Notes under the pieces: generated by a model
Databases searched by the model: none
Seen by the model: the letters and a program-made list of their open reading frames with translations, nothing else
What the model was told of the DNA's origin: nothing
Program-made: the position numbers and the translations under genes
Part shown: one piece after another, positions 1 to 9,400 of the stretch
Position numbering within the stretch: the first letter of the stretch is position 1
How the letters are laid out: every line of letters starts with the position of its first letter
NCBI RefSeq assembly: GCF_020621385.1
Contig: NZ_JAESVA010000005.1
Coordinates: 310,001-374,000 of the forward strand
DNA length: 64,000 nt
Direction: 5' to 3'
From: Acidisoma cellulosilyticum
Lineage (GTDB): Bacteria; Pseudomonadota; Alphaproteobacteria; Acetobacterales; Acetobacteraceae

Positions 1-524
1 GTCGACGCCGCTTCGATGATCTTGCGGTCGACCGAGCGGATGCCGGCAAACAGGTTGAGGTAGATCGGGAACATGGCGCCGAGGGCGATCAGGGCGATCT
101 TGGGTGTCTCGCCGATGCCGAACCACAGGATGAACAGCGGGATCAGCGCCAGATGCGGCAAGGTCCGGACCATCTGCAGCGTGGAATCGACCGTATCTTC
201 GCCTAGGCGCGACAGGCCCGCGAAGAGGCCGAAACCGGTGCCGAGCAGCACGCCGATGCCAAGCCCGAGACCGACACGGATGAGGGAGGCCCAGAGATTG
301 CCGAGCAGCTGGCCCGTCACCAGCAATTGCCAGAAGGATTCCGCCACCATCACGGGCGAGGGCATCAGCCGGCTGTTGATGAGATGGAAGGAATCCAGCG
401 CCTGCCAGACGATCAGGATCAGCAAGGGTACGGTAAAGCGATGCGCCTGCGCCAGAAAGGCGCTGACATTAAGCGATATGGCGCGATCCTGCGGGCGCGC
501 GGCGGAGACGGCTGCGCTGGCCAT
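1..524 (-). CDS. ABC transporter permease, SsuC/TauC type (partial)
   Basis: This is the N-terminal 174 residues of an inner-membrane permease; the rest lies beyond the window's left edge. The ATG at 522-524 opens a frame without stops to base 1. After a short cytoplasmic N-terminus there is a hydrophobic segment (about residues 34-42, PLLILIVWQ), an LMPSP motif near residue 54 typical of SsuC/TauC/NrtB-like permeases, then further membrane segments; the sequence ends inside the EAA loop (DRKIIEAAS) that contacts the ATPase. It is divergent from the binding protein at 681, which fits an importer for sulfonates or a similar small anion. The substrate cannot be fixed from sequence, and the ATPase gene is not visible in this window. 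Confidence 0.88.
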   Translation of the reverse strand, partial: MASAAVSAARPQDRAISLNVSAFLAQAHRFTVPLLILIVWQALDSFHLINSRLMPSPVMVAESFWQLLVTGQLLGNLWASLIRVGLGLGIGVLLGTGFGLFAGLSRLGEDTVDSTLQMVRTLPHLALIPLFILWFGIGETPKIALIALGAMFPIYLNLFAGIRSVDRKIIEAAS

Positions 525-680
525 GGCGGATTTCCTCTGACAGAACTGTGGAACAACTGCGTTAAAGGATTATATGCACGATTGACGAGGATGAGATAGT
601 TCAAATACCACTTACGCCAAGCGGGTGCGGCATGCTGCATCTGCGAAAAAACCGCCCATCACCCATCTCAGGACAGTCCG

Positions 681-1625
681 ATGATCTCTCGCAGATCCCT
701 TCTTGCCACGGCTCCGGCCTTGGTCACCGCCGGGCTCGTCATGGGCCGAAATGCGGCTCAAGCTGCTGATAAGACTATCCATATTGGCTATCAGAAATAC
801 GGCACACTGCTGCTGCTGAAGGCCGCCGGGACGCTGGACCAGATTCTGGCTCCGCTCGGTTTCACGGTGGCGTGGAGTGAATTCCTCTCCGGCCCGCCCT
901 TGCTGGAAGCGCTGAACGCGGGCGCGATCGCCTTCGGCATCACCGGGGAAACGCCGCCGGTTTTCGCCCAGGCCGCCGGCACGCCTTTCGTCTATCTCGC
1001 CTCTGACCCGGCCGCGCCGCAGGGCGAGGGCATTCTGGTGCCGGCCGACAGCAAGGTGCAGACGGTGGCTGATCTACGCGGCAAACGCGTGATTACAACC
1101 AAGGGCTCCAACGCCCATTACTGCCTTGTCGCTCTGCTGCTGAAGGCTGGCCTGAAGCCGTCGGACGTGCAGTTGAGCTTCCTGGCCCCGCCGGACGCCT
1201 TCGCGGCGTTCCGCACCGGCAGCGTGGACGCCTGGTGCGCCTGGGACCCGCTCTTCGCGGCGGCCGAGGTGACGGGCGGTCGCCTGCTCGCGGACGGTAC
1301 CGGCGTGGTGCCGAACCATCAGTTCTTCCTGGCCCGTCAGGATTTCGCGGATGCCAATCCGGCCGTGATCCATGCGCTGCTGAATGCCGTGGCGGCCGAG
1401 GAGAAGAAGGTCCAGGCCGATCCGGGGCCTGCCGCCGCGACGATCGGGCCCGCAACCGGTATCCCCATCCCGGTGCTGCAGAAGGCGCTGCCGCGGATGG
1501 GCTACGGGCTGGGACCGATGACGCCCGAAATCTTCGCCGACCAGCAGAAGATCGCCGATACCTTCTTCGGTCTCGGGCTCATCCCGAAGAAGATCACGGT
1601 CACCGACAACGCCTGGAAGGGGTGA
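681..1625 (+). CDS. ABC transporter substrate-binding protein, aliphatic sulfonate/taurine family
   Basis: A 314-residue periplasmic binding protein of the SsuA/TauA/NMT1 family. The N-terminus carries a twin-arginine-like export signal (SRRSLLATAPAL) with likely cleavage after about residue 29 (NAAQA-A). The mature part starts with the family pattern IHIGYQKYGTLLLLKAAGTL, followed by EFLSGPPLLEALNAGAIAFG, where the bound anion usually sits, and GSVDAWCAWDP in the second lobe. It is transcribed away from the partial permease, so binding protein and membrane part are probably expressed from a shared divergent promoter region (525-680). A hairpin terminator follows directly. The ligand is inferred from the family only (sulfonate, sulfate ester or similar). 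Confidence 0.88.
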   Translation: MISRRSLLATAPALVTAGLVMGRNAAQAADKTIHIGYQKYGTLLLLKAAGTLDQILAPLGFTVAWSEFLSGPPLLEALNAGAIAFGITGETPPVFAQAAGTPFVYLASDPAAPQGEGILVPADSKVQTVADLRGKRVITTKGSNAHYCLVALLLKAGLKPSDVQLSFLAPPDAFAAFRTGSVDAWCAWDPLFAAAEVTGGRLLADGTGVVPNHQFFLARQDFADANPAVIHALLNAVAAEEKKVQADPGPAAATIGPATGIPIPVLQKALPRMGYGLGPMTPEIFADQQKIADTFFGLGLIPKKITVTDNAWKG

Positions 1626-1635
1626 GGGCTGGCCT

Positions 1636-1989
1636 TCAGGGGGCTATTGGCTCAAAACCCAATAGCGCCCTGATTTTCGTCTCGACCTCGGCCAATACCT
1701 GCGGGGACGCCCGACCCTTCAAACTTGCCTGCCGGGCGCGCCAGTCCAGGTTTTTGATTTGATCTGCCAGGACGACCGAGGGAGGGTCACCGGCAACGAA
1801 CACTTCGAATGGATAGCCTTTGATGCGCGTGGTCAAAGGGCAGCACACCATCATGCCGCGCAGCCGATTATAGCGGTGTGACGACAGCACCAGGGCCGGC
1901 CGATGGCCCGCCTGTTCGTGCCCTGCTTGCGGGTCAAAGTTCAGCCAGACGATATCACCACGCGCAGGGGTGTAGACGGGCGTTACCAA
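1636..1989 (-). CDS. mazF: MazF/PemK-type toxin (mRNA interferase)
   Basis: 117 residues, normal for the MazF/PemK family of sequence-specific endoribonucleases that cleave mRNA when freed from the antitoxin. Family marks seen: the opening RGDIVWLNFDPQAGHEQAGHRPALVLS (residues about 10-36), where the loop and the R-P pair form the active site, then a CCPLTTRIKGYPFEV strand pair and a VVLADQIKNLDW segment; all are typical PemK/MazF landmarks. The start overlaps the mazE stop by 7 bases, as expected for a coupled toxin-antitoxin operon. The 3' end contains the terminator hairpin of the converging gene. Cleavage specificity cannot be read from sequence. Confidence 0.92.
   Translation of the reverse strand: MVTPVYTPARGDIVWLNFDPQAGHEQAGHRPALVLSSHRYNRLRGMMVCCPLTTRIKGYPFEVFVAGDPPSVVLADQIKNLDWRARQASLKGRASPQVLAEVETKIRALLGFEPIAP
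1637..1676. terminator. hairpin terminator shared by converging genes
   Basis: The arms 1637-1650 and 1659-1672 pair at 13 of 14 positions around an 8-base loop and are followed by ATTTT on the plus strand. It lies 12 bases after the binding-protein stop and inside the last 12 codons of mazF, which converges on it, so the 3' end of the toxin gene also encodes a terminator. Confidence 0.7.
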
Positions 1990-2225
1990 AACTCTCCCCC
2001 GACGGGCCGTCCGAAATCGACGTCATCGGGTATATTGTCCGCCGTGATTTGATCGAGCAGCGAGTCCAGCGTGACTGCCGACTGCGGCACGGGTTCGATG
2101 ATGATGCGGCCCTCTTCCTCGCGGACATCGACGATTTGGTCGAGTTGCAACGACATCGCTGCCATCACTGGCGCGGGAATGCGCACAGCCGCGCTATTGC
2201 CCCATTTCTTGACGAGAACTTTCAT
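1983..2225 (-). CDS. mazE: MazE/AbrB-type antitoxin
   Basis: 80 residues. The N-terminal half is a SpoVT/AbrB swapped-hairpin DNA-binding domain (KKWGNSAAVRIP, then DQIVDVREEEGRIIIEP); the C-terminal tail (about residues 50-80, TLDSLLDQITADNIPDDVDF) is the acidic segment that in MazE proteins threads into the toxin active site. It is first in the operon. The ATG at 2223-2225 has only a weak ribosome-binding site and sits 15 bases from a perfect 28-bp palindrome, the probable operator for autorepression by MazE or MazEF. Confidence 0.92.
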   Translation of the reverse strand: MKVLVKKWGNSAAVRIPAPVMAAMSLQLDQIVDVREEEGRIIIEPVPQSAVTLDSLLDQITADNIPDDVDFGRPVGGEFW

Positions 2226-2240
2226 GAGGGCAATATAGGA

Positions 2241-2268
2241 GAATGTATCGACATATGTCGATACATTC
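2241..2268. promoter_or_regulatory. 28-bp perfect palindrome, likely mazEF operator
   Basis: The half-site GAATGTATCGACAT is followed immediately by its exact reverse complement, with no spacer. It lies 15 bases upstream of the mazE start codon. AbrB-fold antitoxins bind palindromes in their own promoter, so autoregulation is the natural reading. The binding itself is inferred. Confidence 0.75.
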
Positions 2269-2282
2269 CGGCTTGGCCCGGC

Positions 2283-3512
2283 TCAAATAGCCCATTCACC
2301 CGCGCGCATCACGGCCTCGGTTTCGCCGGAGGCGGAAACCCCGTCGATATCGATCTCGCCCGAGCCGATCATCCAGTCGATATGGATCAGGCTGCGATTG
2401 GCCCCGGCCTCGACCAACTGCTCCTCGGACTTATTCTCGAAATCGATGATGCATTTGTTATAGGCCTGCCCCAGCGCGATATGGCAGGCCGCGTTCTCAT
2501 CATACAGCGTGTTATAGAACAGGATGCCGCTTTGCGAGATCGGGGATGAATGCGGCACCAGTGCCACTTCGCCGAGGCGGGACGCGCCGGCATCGGTCTC
2601 CAGCACCTTCTGCAGCACGGCCTCGCCCGTGCGCGCACGGGCTTCGACGATGCGCCCACCCTCGAAACGCACCGCGATATCCTCGATCAGCGTGCCCTGA
2701 TAGGATAGCGGCTTGGTGCTGCGGACAAACCCGTCCACCCGCCGCGCATGGGGCGTGGTGAACACCTCCTCGGTCGGGATATTCGGGTTGCAGGTGATGC
2801 CGTTGCGCGCCTTTTCCGAGCCGCCGGCCCATTCGTGGTCATCGGCCAGGCCCACCGTCAGGTCGGTGCCTGGGCCCCGGAAGCGCAAAGCCGAGAAGCG
2901 CTTCTCGTTCAGGAAGGTCTTGCGGTCATGCAGGCGCGCGTTATGCGCGGCCCAGGCCGCGACCGGGTCGGCCTGATCGACGCGGGAGGCCGCGAAGATC
3001 GCGTCCCACAGCTTCATCACGGCGTCCGATTCGGTGGCGTCGGGGAAGACCATCCTCGCCCAGGCCGCGCTGGCGAAGGAGACGATGCTCCAATTGATAT
3101 GGAAATCGACGATATGCTGCAGCGCCGGCTGATAGGCTTTGGACCGCGCGCGATTGGCACGGCTGACCTTGTCGGCGTCCTGGCCCGCCAGCAGCGCCGG
3201 GTCCTCGCCCGAAATCGCAAGCCGTGCGGCGCCGGCGCCGTAGGCCTTGGCCATGCCTTCGAACAGCCAGGCGGGGGCGGTGTCGAAACTCTCGGCCGCA
3301 CCCAGTTCGAATCGTGCGAGCGTCGCCTGATCGTCGCCATAGAATGTCGTGACCAGAGACGCGCCGGCCTTATAGGCGTGGCGGGTGATCAGGCGCGCCA
3401 GCGGCAGGCTGTCCAGCGGCGCCGTCATCACCAGTTCCTGGCCGGGACGCAGGCCCAGCCCCGTCTTCACGGCGACTTCGGCCAGACGGTCGAGCTTGGT
3501 TTCAAAATCCAT
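2283..3512 (-). CDS. M29-family metallo-aminopeptidase
   Basis: 409 residues, the usual length for the thermophilic aminopeptidase (AmpS/AmpT, PepS) M29 family of two-metal exopeptidases in the cytoplasm. Visible family motifs: NPNIPTEEVFTTPH (metal-ligand Glu), ASRLGEVALVP (second Glu), the LGQAY region, and IHIDWMIGSGEIDIDG near the C-terminus, whose H-x-D pair binds metal. The ATG at 3512 is chosen because GAGG lies about 9 bases upstream and the protein then begins MDFETKLDRLAEVAV, like the family; an in-frame start at 3551 would only add 13 unlike residues. It is monocistronic, next to mazEF on the same strand. Confidence 0.9.
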   Translation of the reverse strand: MDFETKLDRLAEVAVKTGLGLRPGQELVMTAPLDSLPLARLITRHAYKAGASLVTTFYGDDQATLARFELGAAESFDTAPAWLFEGMAKAYGAGAARLAISGEDPALLAGQDADKVSRANRARSKAYQPALQHIVDFHINWSIVSFASAAWARMVFPDATESDAVMKLWDAIFAASRVDQADPVAAWAAHNARLHDRKTFLNEKRFSALRFRGPGTDLTVGLADDHEWAGGSEKARNGITCNPNIPTEEVFTTPHARRVDGFVRSTKPLSYQGTLIEDIAVRFEGGRIVEARARTGEAVLQKVLETDAGASRLGEVALVPHSSPISQSGILFYNTLYDENAACHIALGQAYNKCIIDFENKSEEQLVEAGANRSLIHIDWMIGSGEIDIDGVSASGETEAVMRAGEWAI

Positions 3513-3622
3513 GACGCAATCCTCAATGACGCGACCCAAGGTCAGAACCAAATCGGCCTGCGGTCAAGTCATAGGCTGTCCCCAGGGCTGACGCGCGCGC
3601 CCATGCCGGCTATGCTCTGCGC

Positions 3623-4405
3623 ATGAATGACGCCACGATTCTGCTTTCAGACGACGAACCCGCCCCCGTGGTCATCGACCACGCGCAAGGGACCTCCGAT
3701 CTGTTCCTGACCTGCGATCATGCCGGGCGGCGTATTCCGCTCAAGCTCGGCCAGCTTGGTGTTTCGGACGCCGAGATGCAGCGCCATATCGCCTATGATA
3801 TCGGCGCGCGCGCGGTCGCACTCCGCTTGGCCGATGCGCTGGACGCGACGCTGATCCGGCAGGTTTATTCGCGGCTGGTGATCGACTGCAACCGGGACCC
3901 TTCGGTGCCGAGTTCCATCCCTGAGATCAGCGAGACGACGGAAATCCCCGGCAATATCGGGCTGACGGATGACCAGCGCCTGGCCCGGCAGGTCGAGATT
4001 TTCCAGCCCTATCATGATGCGATTACGGCCGCGCTCGACGCCCGTCTGTCGAGCGGGCAGAGGACCGCCATCATCGCCGTCCATAGCTTCACGCCGGTCT
4101 ATAAGGGTGAGGTGCGGCCCTGGCACGCCGGGCTGCTGTATAACCGCGACGCGCGCATGTCCCTGATCCTGAAGCGGATGCTGGAGGAGGAAGGCGGCCT
4201 CGTCATCGGCGATAACGAGCCTTATTTCGTCAGCGACCTGACCGACTACACCATCCCGGTTCATGCCGAGCGTCGGCGCCTGCCTTATCTGGAACTGGAA
4301 ATCCGCCAGGACCTGATCGCGACGGAAGCCGGCCAGGCGGAATGGGCGGAAAGGTTGATCCGTCTATTGCCCAGGGTCTGGGCGGAGTTTCAGGCGAGCG
4401 TTTGA
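3623..4405 (+). CDS. N-formylglutamate amidohydrolase-family protein
   Basis: 260 residues of the FGase family (PF05013), zinc-type amidohydrolases named for releasing formate from N-formyl-L-glutamate, the last step of one histidine-degradation route. Marks: LFLTCDHAGRRIP near residue 28, DIGARAVALRLADAL, SRLVIDCNRDP, IIAVHSFTPVY and PYLELEIRQDLI near the C-terminus. No hut genes lie nearby, and many family members without hut neighbours act on other N-acyl substrates, so the exact substrate is open. The start is the ATG at 3623; little ribosome-binding sequence precedes it. Confidence 0.82.
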   Translation: MNDATILLSDDEPAPVVIDHAQGTSDLFLTCDHAGRRIPLKLGQLGVSDAEMQRHIAYDIGARAVALRLADALDATLIRQVYSRLVIDCNRDPSVPSSIPEISETTEIPGNIGLTDDQRLARQVEIFQPYHDAITAALDARLSSGQRTAIIAVHSFTPVYKGEVRPWHAGLLYNRDARMSLILKRMLEEEGGLVIGDNEPYFVSDLTDYTIPVHAERRRLPYLELEIRQDLIATEAGQAEWAERLIRLLPRVWAEFQASV

Positions 4406-4419
4406 TTGGATCGTCATCT

Positions 4420-4468
4420 GCGGGGTTTTATGGCTCATCCGCGCACTTGTTGCGCGGACCTACCCCGC
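4420..4468. repeat. intergenic palindromic repeat, copy 1
   Basis: A nested hairpin between two converging genes. Outer arms GCGGGGT (4420-4426) and ACCCCGC (4462-4468) enclose TCCGCGCA-(5 bases)-TGCGCGGA (4438-4458). Bases 4435-4465 are the exact reverse complement of 16247-16277, 31 of 31. It probably also acts as a bidirectional transcription barrier. Confidence 0.75.
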
Positions 4469-4494
4469 GTAGCGCCTGAACGCCGTCAGGGTGC

Positions 4495-5850
4495 CTAACA
4501 CTCCGTGAAATTCACAGCGAGACCGCCGAGCGAGGTCTCCTTATATTTCGACTGCATATCCATGCCGGTCTGGCGCATCGTCGCGATCACCTGATCCAGA
4601 GAAATGCGATGCGTACCATCGCCGTGCAGCGAGAGTGAGGCGGCGTTGATGGCCTTGATGGCGCCGAAGGCGTTGCGCTCGATGCAGGGAATCTGCACCA
4701 GCCCCGCCACCGGGTCGCAGGTCATGCCCAGGTGATGCTCCATGCCGATCTCGGCCGCGTTCTCCACCTGCAGGATGGAACCGCCGAGGGCCGCCGTCAG
4801 CCCAGCGGCGGCCATGGAGCAGGCAACACCCACTTCACCCTGGCAGCCCATTTCCGCGCCGGAGATGGAAGCGTTGATCTTGAATAAAGCGCCGATCGCC
4901 GCCGCCGTCAGCAGAAAATCCCGCATCCCTTCCAGCGATCCGTCCGGATAATGGTCGCGGTAATGGCGCAGCACCGCCGGCACCACGCCGGCCGCGCCAT
5001 TGGTCGGCGCCGTCACCACACGCCCGCCGGCGGCATTCTCCTCATTCACCGCAATGGCATAGAGGCTGACGCGGTCCATCATGCTGTGCGGGGAGGGGAT
5101 ATTGCTGCGCGCGGCGGCGTCGATCCGGCCCAGCAGCGCGCGGGCGCGGCGGCGGACCTTCAGCCCGCCCGGCAATTCGCCTTCGCCTTCCATGCCGCGA
5201 TCGATGCAATCCATCATCACCGCGATAATCGCGTCCAGCCGGCGCTCGATCTCGGCCTGTGGCAAGCGCGCGCGTTCGTTTTCCCACATCATCCCGGCGA
5301 CGGAGAGGCCGGCCGCTTCACCCATGCGCAGCATCTCGTCGCCATTGGTAAAAGGATAGGGCAAGGGCACCGCGCCATCCTCGAAAGCCGCACCCACCTC
5401 ATGCTCGCGGGCGATGAAGCCGCCACCGACGGAACACCATCGCTCAGCCAGCAGCACGCGGTCGTCAGCGTCCAGCGCCGTCAGCACCATCGTATTGGCA
5501 TGGACCGGCGTCTCGGCCTCGGTATCGAAGATGATGTCGCGGGCAGGGTCGAATGCGATCATCTGCGTGCCGAGCGGCAGGCGATAGGCGCCGCGCGCAT
5601 CGTTGATGATACGACGCGCGGCTTCGGCGGTGACGGTATCGGGCTTTTCGCCAGCCAGGCCCAGCATGACGGCGGTATCGGTCGCATGGCCTTTTCCGGT
5701 CCAGGCGAGGGACCCCAGCAGCCGTACCTCGATCCGCGCGGGCAGGCGCGGCAGGGCAGAGACGAAAGCGACGGCGGCCTTCATCGGCCCCACGGTATGG
5801 GAGGAGGAAGGGCCGATGCCGATCTTAAAAAGATCAAAAACGCTGATCAT
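4495..5850 (-). CDS. sdaA: L-serine ammonia-lyase (iron-sulfur dependent, single chain)
   Basis: 451 residues; converts L-serine to pyruvate and ammonia in the cytoplasm. The N-terminal beta domain starts [22 protein letters not shown], diagnostic of SdaA. The C-terminal alpha domain has the cysteines expected to hold the [4Fe-4S] cluster in [24 protein letters not shown] and IPCIERN, plus the N-rich [13 protein letters not shown] loop. It is the last gene of the soxBDAG cluster, 39 bases after soxG. The context suggests it disposes of serine formed when glycine from sarcosine takes up the one-carbon unit; the required glyA is not in the window. Confidence 0.95.
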   Translation of the reverse strand: MISVFDLFKIGIGPSSSHTVGPMKAAVAFVSALPRLPARIEVRLLGSLAWTGKGHATDTAVMLGLAGEKPDTVTAEAARRIINDARGAYRLPLGTQMIAFDPARDIIFDTEAETPVHANTMVLTALDADDRVLLAERWCSVGGGFIAREHEVGAAFEDGAVPLPYPFTNGDEMLRMGEAAGLSVAGMMWENERARLPQAEIERRLDAIIAVMMDCIDRGMEGEGELPGGLKVRRRARALLGRIDAAARSNIPSPHSMMDRVSLYAIAVNEENAAGGRVVTAPTNGAAGVVPAVLRHYRDHYPDGSLEGMRDFLLTAAAIGALFKINASISGAEMGCQGEVGVACSMAAAGLTAALGGSILQVENAAEIGMEHHLGMTCDPVAGLVQIPCIERNAFGAIKAINAASLSLHGDGTHRISLDQVIATMRQTGMDMQSKYKETSLGGLAVNFTEC

Positions 5851-5889
5851 GAGGCCAATCCAGTCAGAAGACAGAAGCAGCCAGCAAGC

Positions 5890-6435
5890 TCAGGCGCCGA
5901 ATTCGCGCATATGCTCGCGTAGAAACCCGCGGATATAGGGCGCGAAGCTGCGCCAGACCTCGATATGGAAACGGTCGGGCTCGGTCCGCCAGATCGCGAG
6001 TTCCGCCTTGCCCATGATGGTCCGCGTGCACATGCCGACCGGAAAGGTGCTGAGGTCGAAATCCAGCGGATTACCGCCCGCCAGCACGGTGGCGGCCAAG
6101 CGGCCGGACAGGCCCAGCGCGTATTGACGTTCGGAAATATCGACCAGGCTATGCGGCAGACCGGCGAGCGCGGACGCCGCCGCTGCGATGACGGCATCCG
6201 TCTCGGTGGGCAGCATCAGCAGCAACCACTCGTCGGGGCCGAGCCATAGGGCCGCCCGGCTGCCGGCAATCGCGGCGCGGCAGGACGCCTCGGGCAGAGC
6301 GAGACCGAAAGCCTCGCTCATGGCAGCGACGGCACCCGCACGGCCACGGAAATTCAAGCGACCGAAGGCGGGTAGCGTTTCCAGACGGACGCCATCGGCG
6401 TCGATCGCGGTGGTCTCGACAATATCAGACAGCAT
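5890..6435 (-). CDS. soxG: sarcosine oxidase gamma subunit
   Basis: 181 residues, the small structural gamma chain of heterotetrameric sarcosine oxidase. It matches the SoxG family (FRGRAGAVAAMSEAFGLALP, LWLGPDEWLLL, SLVDISERQYALGLSGRLAATVLAGGNPLD). The ATG at 6435 is preferred: a GAGGGAG lies 9 bases upstream and it overlaps the end of soxA by 11 bases. An ATG at 6459 is in frame but lacks a ribosome-binding site. The chain is distantly related to the folate-binding (GcvT-like) domain of SoxA. Confidence 0.93.
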   Translation of the reverse strand: MLSDIVETTAIDADGVRLETLPAFGRLNFRGRAGAVAAMSEAFGLALPEASCRAAIAGSRAALWLGPDEWLLLMLPTETDAVIAAAASALAGLPHSLVDISERQYALGLSGRLAATVLAGGNPLDFDLSTFPVGMCTRTIMGKAELAIWRTEPDRFHIEVWRSFAPYIRGFLREHMREFGA

Positions 6436-9400
6436 CGAGGCTTGCTCCCTCAGCGTCATAGAAGACAGGCGAGACGAGTTTGACGGCGACGGAGCCTTTC
6501 CCAGGCACCAATACTTGAAGGGTCTCGCCCATGCGGCTGCGTCCGGCTTCGACGAGTGCCAGCGCTATCGGATGGCCGAGGGCCGCGCTCATATAGGAGG
6601 AGGTCACATGGCCCAGCACCGTCATCGGCTTGGGCTGCTTCGGGTCGGCGACGATCTGCGCGCCTTCCTCCAGAACGGTGCGATTGTCGACCGAGAGCAG
6701 GCCGACCAACTGCTTGCGCTTCGGGTCCGTCATGCCCGGACGGGCGAGGGAGCGCTTGCCGACGAAATCCTTCTTTGCCTTGCCAATGGCCCAGGTCAGA
6801 CCGACGTCATCGGGCGTCGCCGTGCCGTCCGTCTCCTGGCCCACGATGATAAAGCCCTTTTCGGCGCGCAGCACATGCATCGTCTCGGTGCCGTAAGGCG
6901 TGATGCTATGCTTGCGGCCTTCGGCATAAAGCGCTTCCCACACGCGGCGCGCGGCGCTGGGCGGTACGTTGATTTCAAAACCGAGTTCGCCGGTGAAGCT
7001 GACGCGGAACAGGCGGGTCTTCACACCGCAAATGCGGCCTTCGGCGATTGCCATATGCGGGAAGGCCGCAGGTGACAGGTCAATCCCCTCCACGAAGGGG
7101 GCAAGCACCTCACGCGCCTTCGGCCCCTGCAGGGCGATCACCGCCCATTGTTCGGTCGCCGAGGTCAGCCAGACATTCAGGCCCGGCCATTCGGTCTGAA
7201 GGTAATCCTCCATCATGTTCAGCACGGAGGCCGCGCCACCGGTCGTGGTGGTGACATGGAAGCGATCTTCGGCGATGCGGCCGACGACGCCGTCATCATA
7301 GACAAACCCGTCCTCCCGCAGCATCACGCCGTAGCGGCAACGCCCGACGCCGAGCTTGGTCCAGGGGTTGATATACATACGGTTCATGAATTCGGCCGCG
7401 TCCGGCCCCACGACTTCGATCTTGCCGAGGGTGGAGGCATCGAAAATGCCGAGCGCGCTGCGCACGGCCTTGCATTCGCGTGCGACGGCCGCGTGCATGT
7501 CTTCTCCCTGGCGGGGGAAATACCGCGCGCGCTTCCATTGCCCGACATCCTCGAAGACCGCGCCCTGGCCTTCGGCCCAGTGATGGATGGCGGTGCGGCG
7601 GATGGGGTCGAACAGATCGCCGCGCGCGGCGCCGGCGAAATTGCCGAAGGTCGTCGGCGTAAAGGGCGGACGGAAGGTGGTGAAACCGATCTCGGGGATG
7701 GTCTTGCCCTGGGCCTGCGCCATCACGCCCAGCATGGGCATATTGCTGGTCTTGCCCTGATCGGTCGCCATGCCGGTCGTGGTATAGCGCTTGGCGTGCT
7801 CGACGGAACGGAAGCCTTCGCGCACCGCCAGCTTCAGGTCCTTCGCCGTGCTGTCATTCTGGAAATCGACGAAGGCGCGGACGCGATTGGCGTCCCGGTT
7901 ATGCGGCATCGCGCCGAGGAATGTGGAGGCATCGGCCTCAGCGCTGATGGTGACGAAAACCCGCGTCGTGACGCCGTCGCCACCGGCCGCGACGGCAGCC
8001 TCGGCGCCGGCCTTGAAACCGGTGCTCAGCGCCGCGTCCAGCCCATAGGCGCCACTGGCGGCACCGGCCGCACGCAAGGCCTGGGACGCCGCGACGGCAC
8101 CCGGCACATAGGCCTGGATGGCGTCATCCCACTTTAATTTAGAGAGAGATTGCGAATACAGATGCAGGGTCGGCGTCCAGCCGCCGGCCATCAGCAGCAG
8201 GTCACAGCCGATATCCTGCGTGTTCCAGACCTTGCCGTCTTCGCCGACGGAGGCGATGGACGCGCCATCGACGCGCATCTTGCCGGACGTGCCGGCGATA
8301 GTTTTTCCGGTTTCAATGGACAGACCGGCGCGGCGGGCCGCGTCGTAACCGGAGCCGCTCGGGTTGCGGCGCAGATCGGCGATCATCGCGATCTCGACAC
8401 CGGCTTCGGCCAAGGCGAGCGCCGCGCGATAGCCGCTGTCATTGGCGGCGGCGATGACGGCGCGCTTGCCCGGCTTCACGCCGTAGCGGTTGACGAAGGT
8501 TGTCGCCGCATCGGCCAGCATGATGCCGGGGCGGTCATTCTCGGGGAAGGTCAGCGGACGCTCGAAAGCGCCGGTCGCGAGCACAACCTCCTTCGCCCGC
8601 ACCTGCCACATCCGCTCACGCGGCTGGGCGCTGTCCGGGCTCGCCAGATGATCGGTCACGCGCTCGACCAGGCCGACATGATTATGCGGGTAATAGCCGA
8701 AACCCGTGGTGCGCGGCAGCAGCGTCACATTGCTGAAGGTCGCCAGTTCAGCCAGCGTCTCCGTCAGCCAGACCCGAGCAGGCTTACCCGCGATCATCGA
8801 TGTCGTGTCGGCGAGCAGGGAACCACCCAGCTCGCTCTGCTCGTCACACAGGATGACGCGCAGGCCGGATTCGGCGGCGGCGAGTGCCGCCGTCAGGCCA
8901 GCCGGGCCGGCGCCGATCACCAAGACTTCGCAGTGTGCGTTGCGCTGCAGATAGCGGTCCGGGTCCGGTGCGGTCGGCACTTTGCCCAGGCCGGCGGAGG
9001 CGCGGATCACCGGCTCGTAAACGCGGTCCCAGAAGCTGCGCGGCCACATGAATGTCTTGTAGTAGAAGCCGGCCGGCAGCAGGGCGGCGAAATGGTCGTT
9101 GATGCCGCCGACATCGAATTGCAGGCTGGGAAAGCGGTTCTGGCTGATGGCGCTCAGCCCTTCATACAGTTCCACCTGCGTCGCGCGCAGATTGGGTGCC
9201 GTCCGCCCGGCGTCGCGGCTGACCGTGACCAGCGCATTCGGCTCGTCCGATCCCGCCGTCATCACGCCGCGCGGGCGATGGTATTTGAAGGACCGGCCCA
9301 TCAGATGCACGCCATGCGCCAGCAGGGCGGAAGCCAGCGTATCGCCGGCGACGCCGGAATAGGTCTGCCCGTCGAAGCTGAAGGACAAAGGCTTTGCGCG

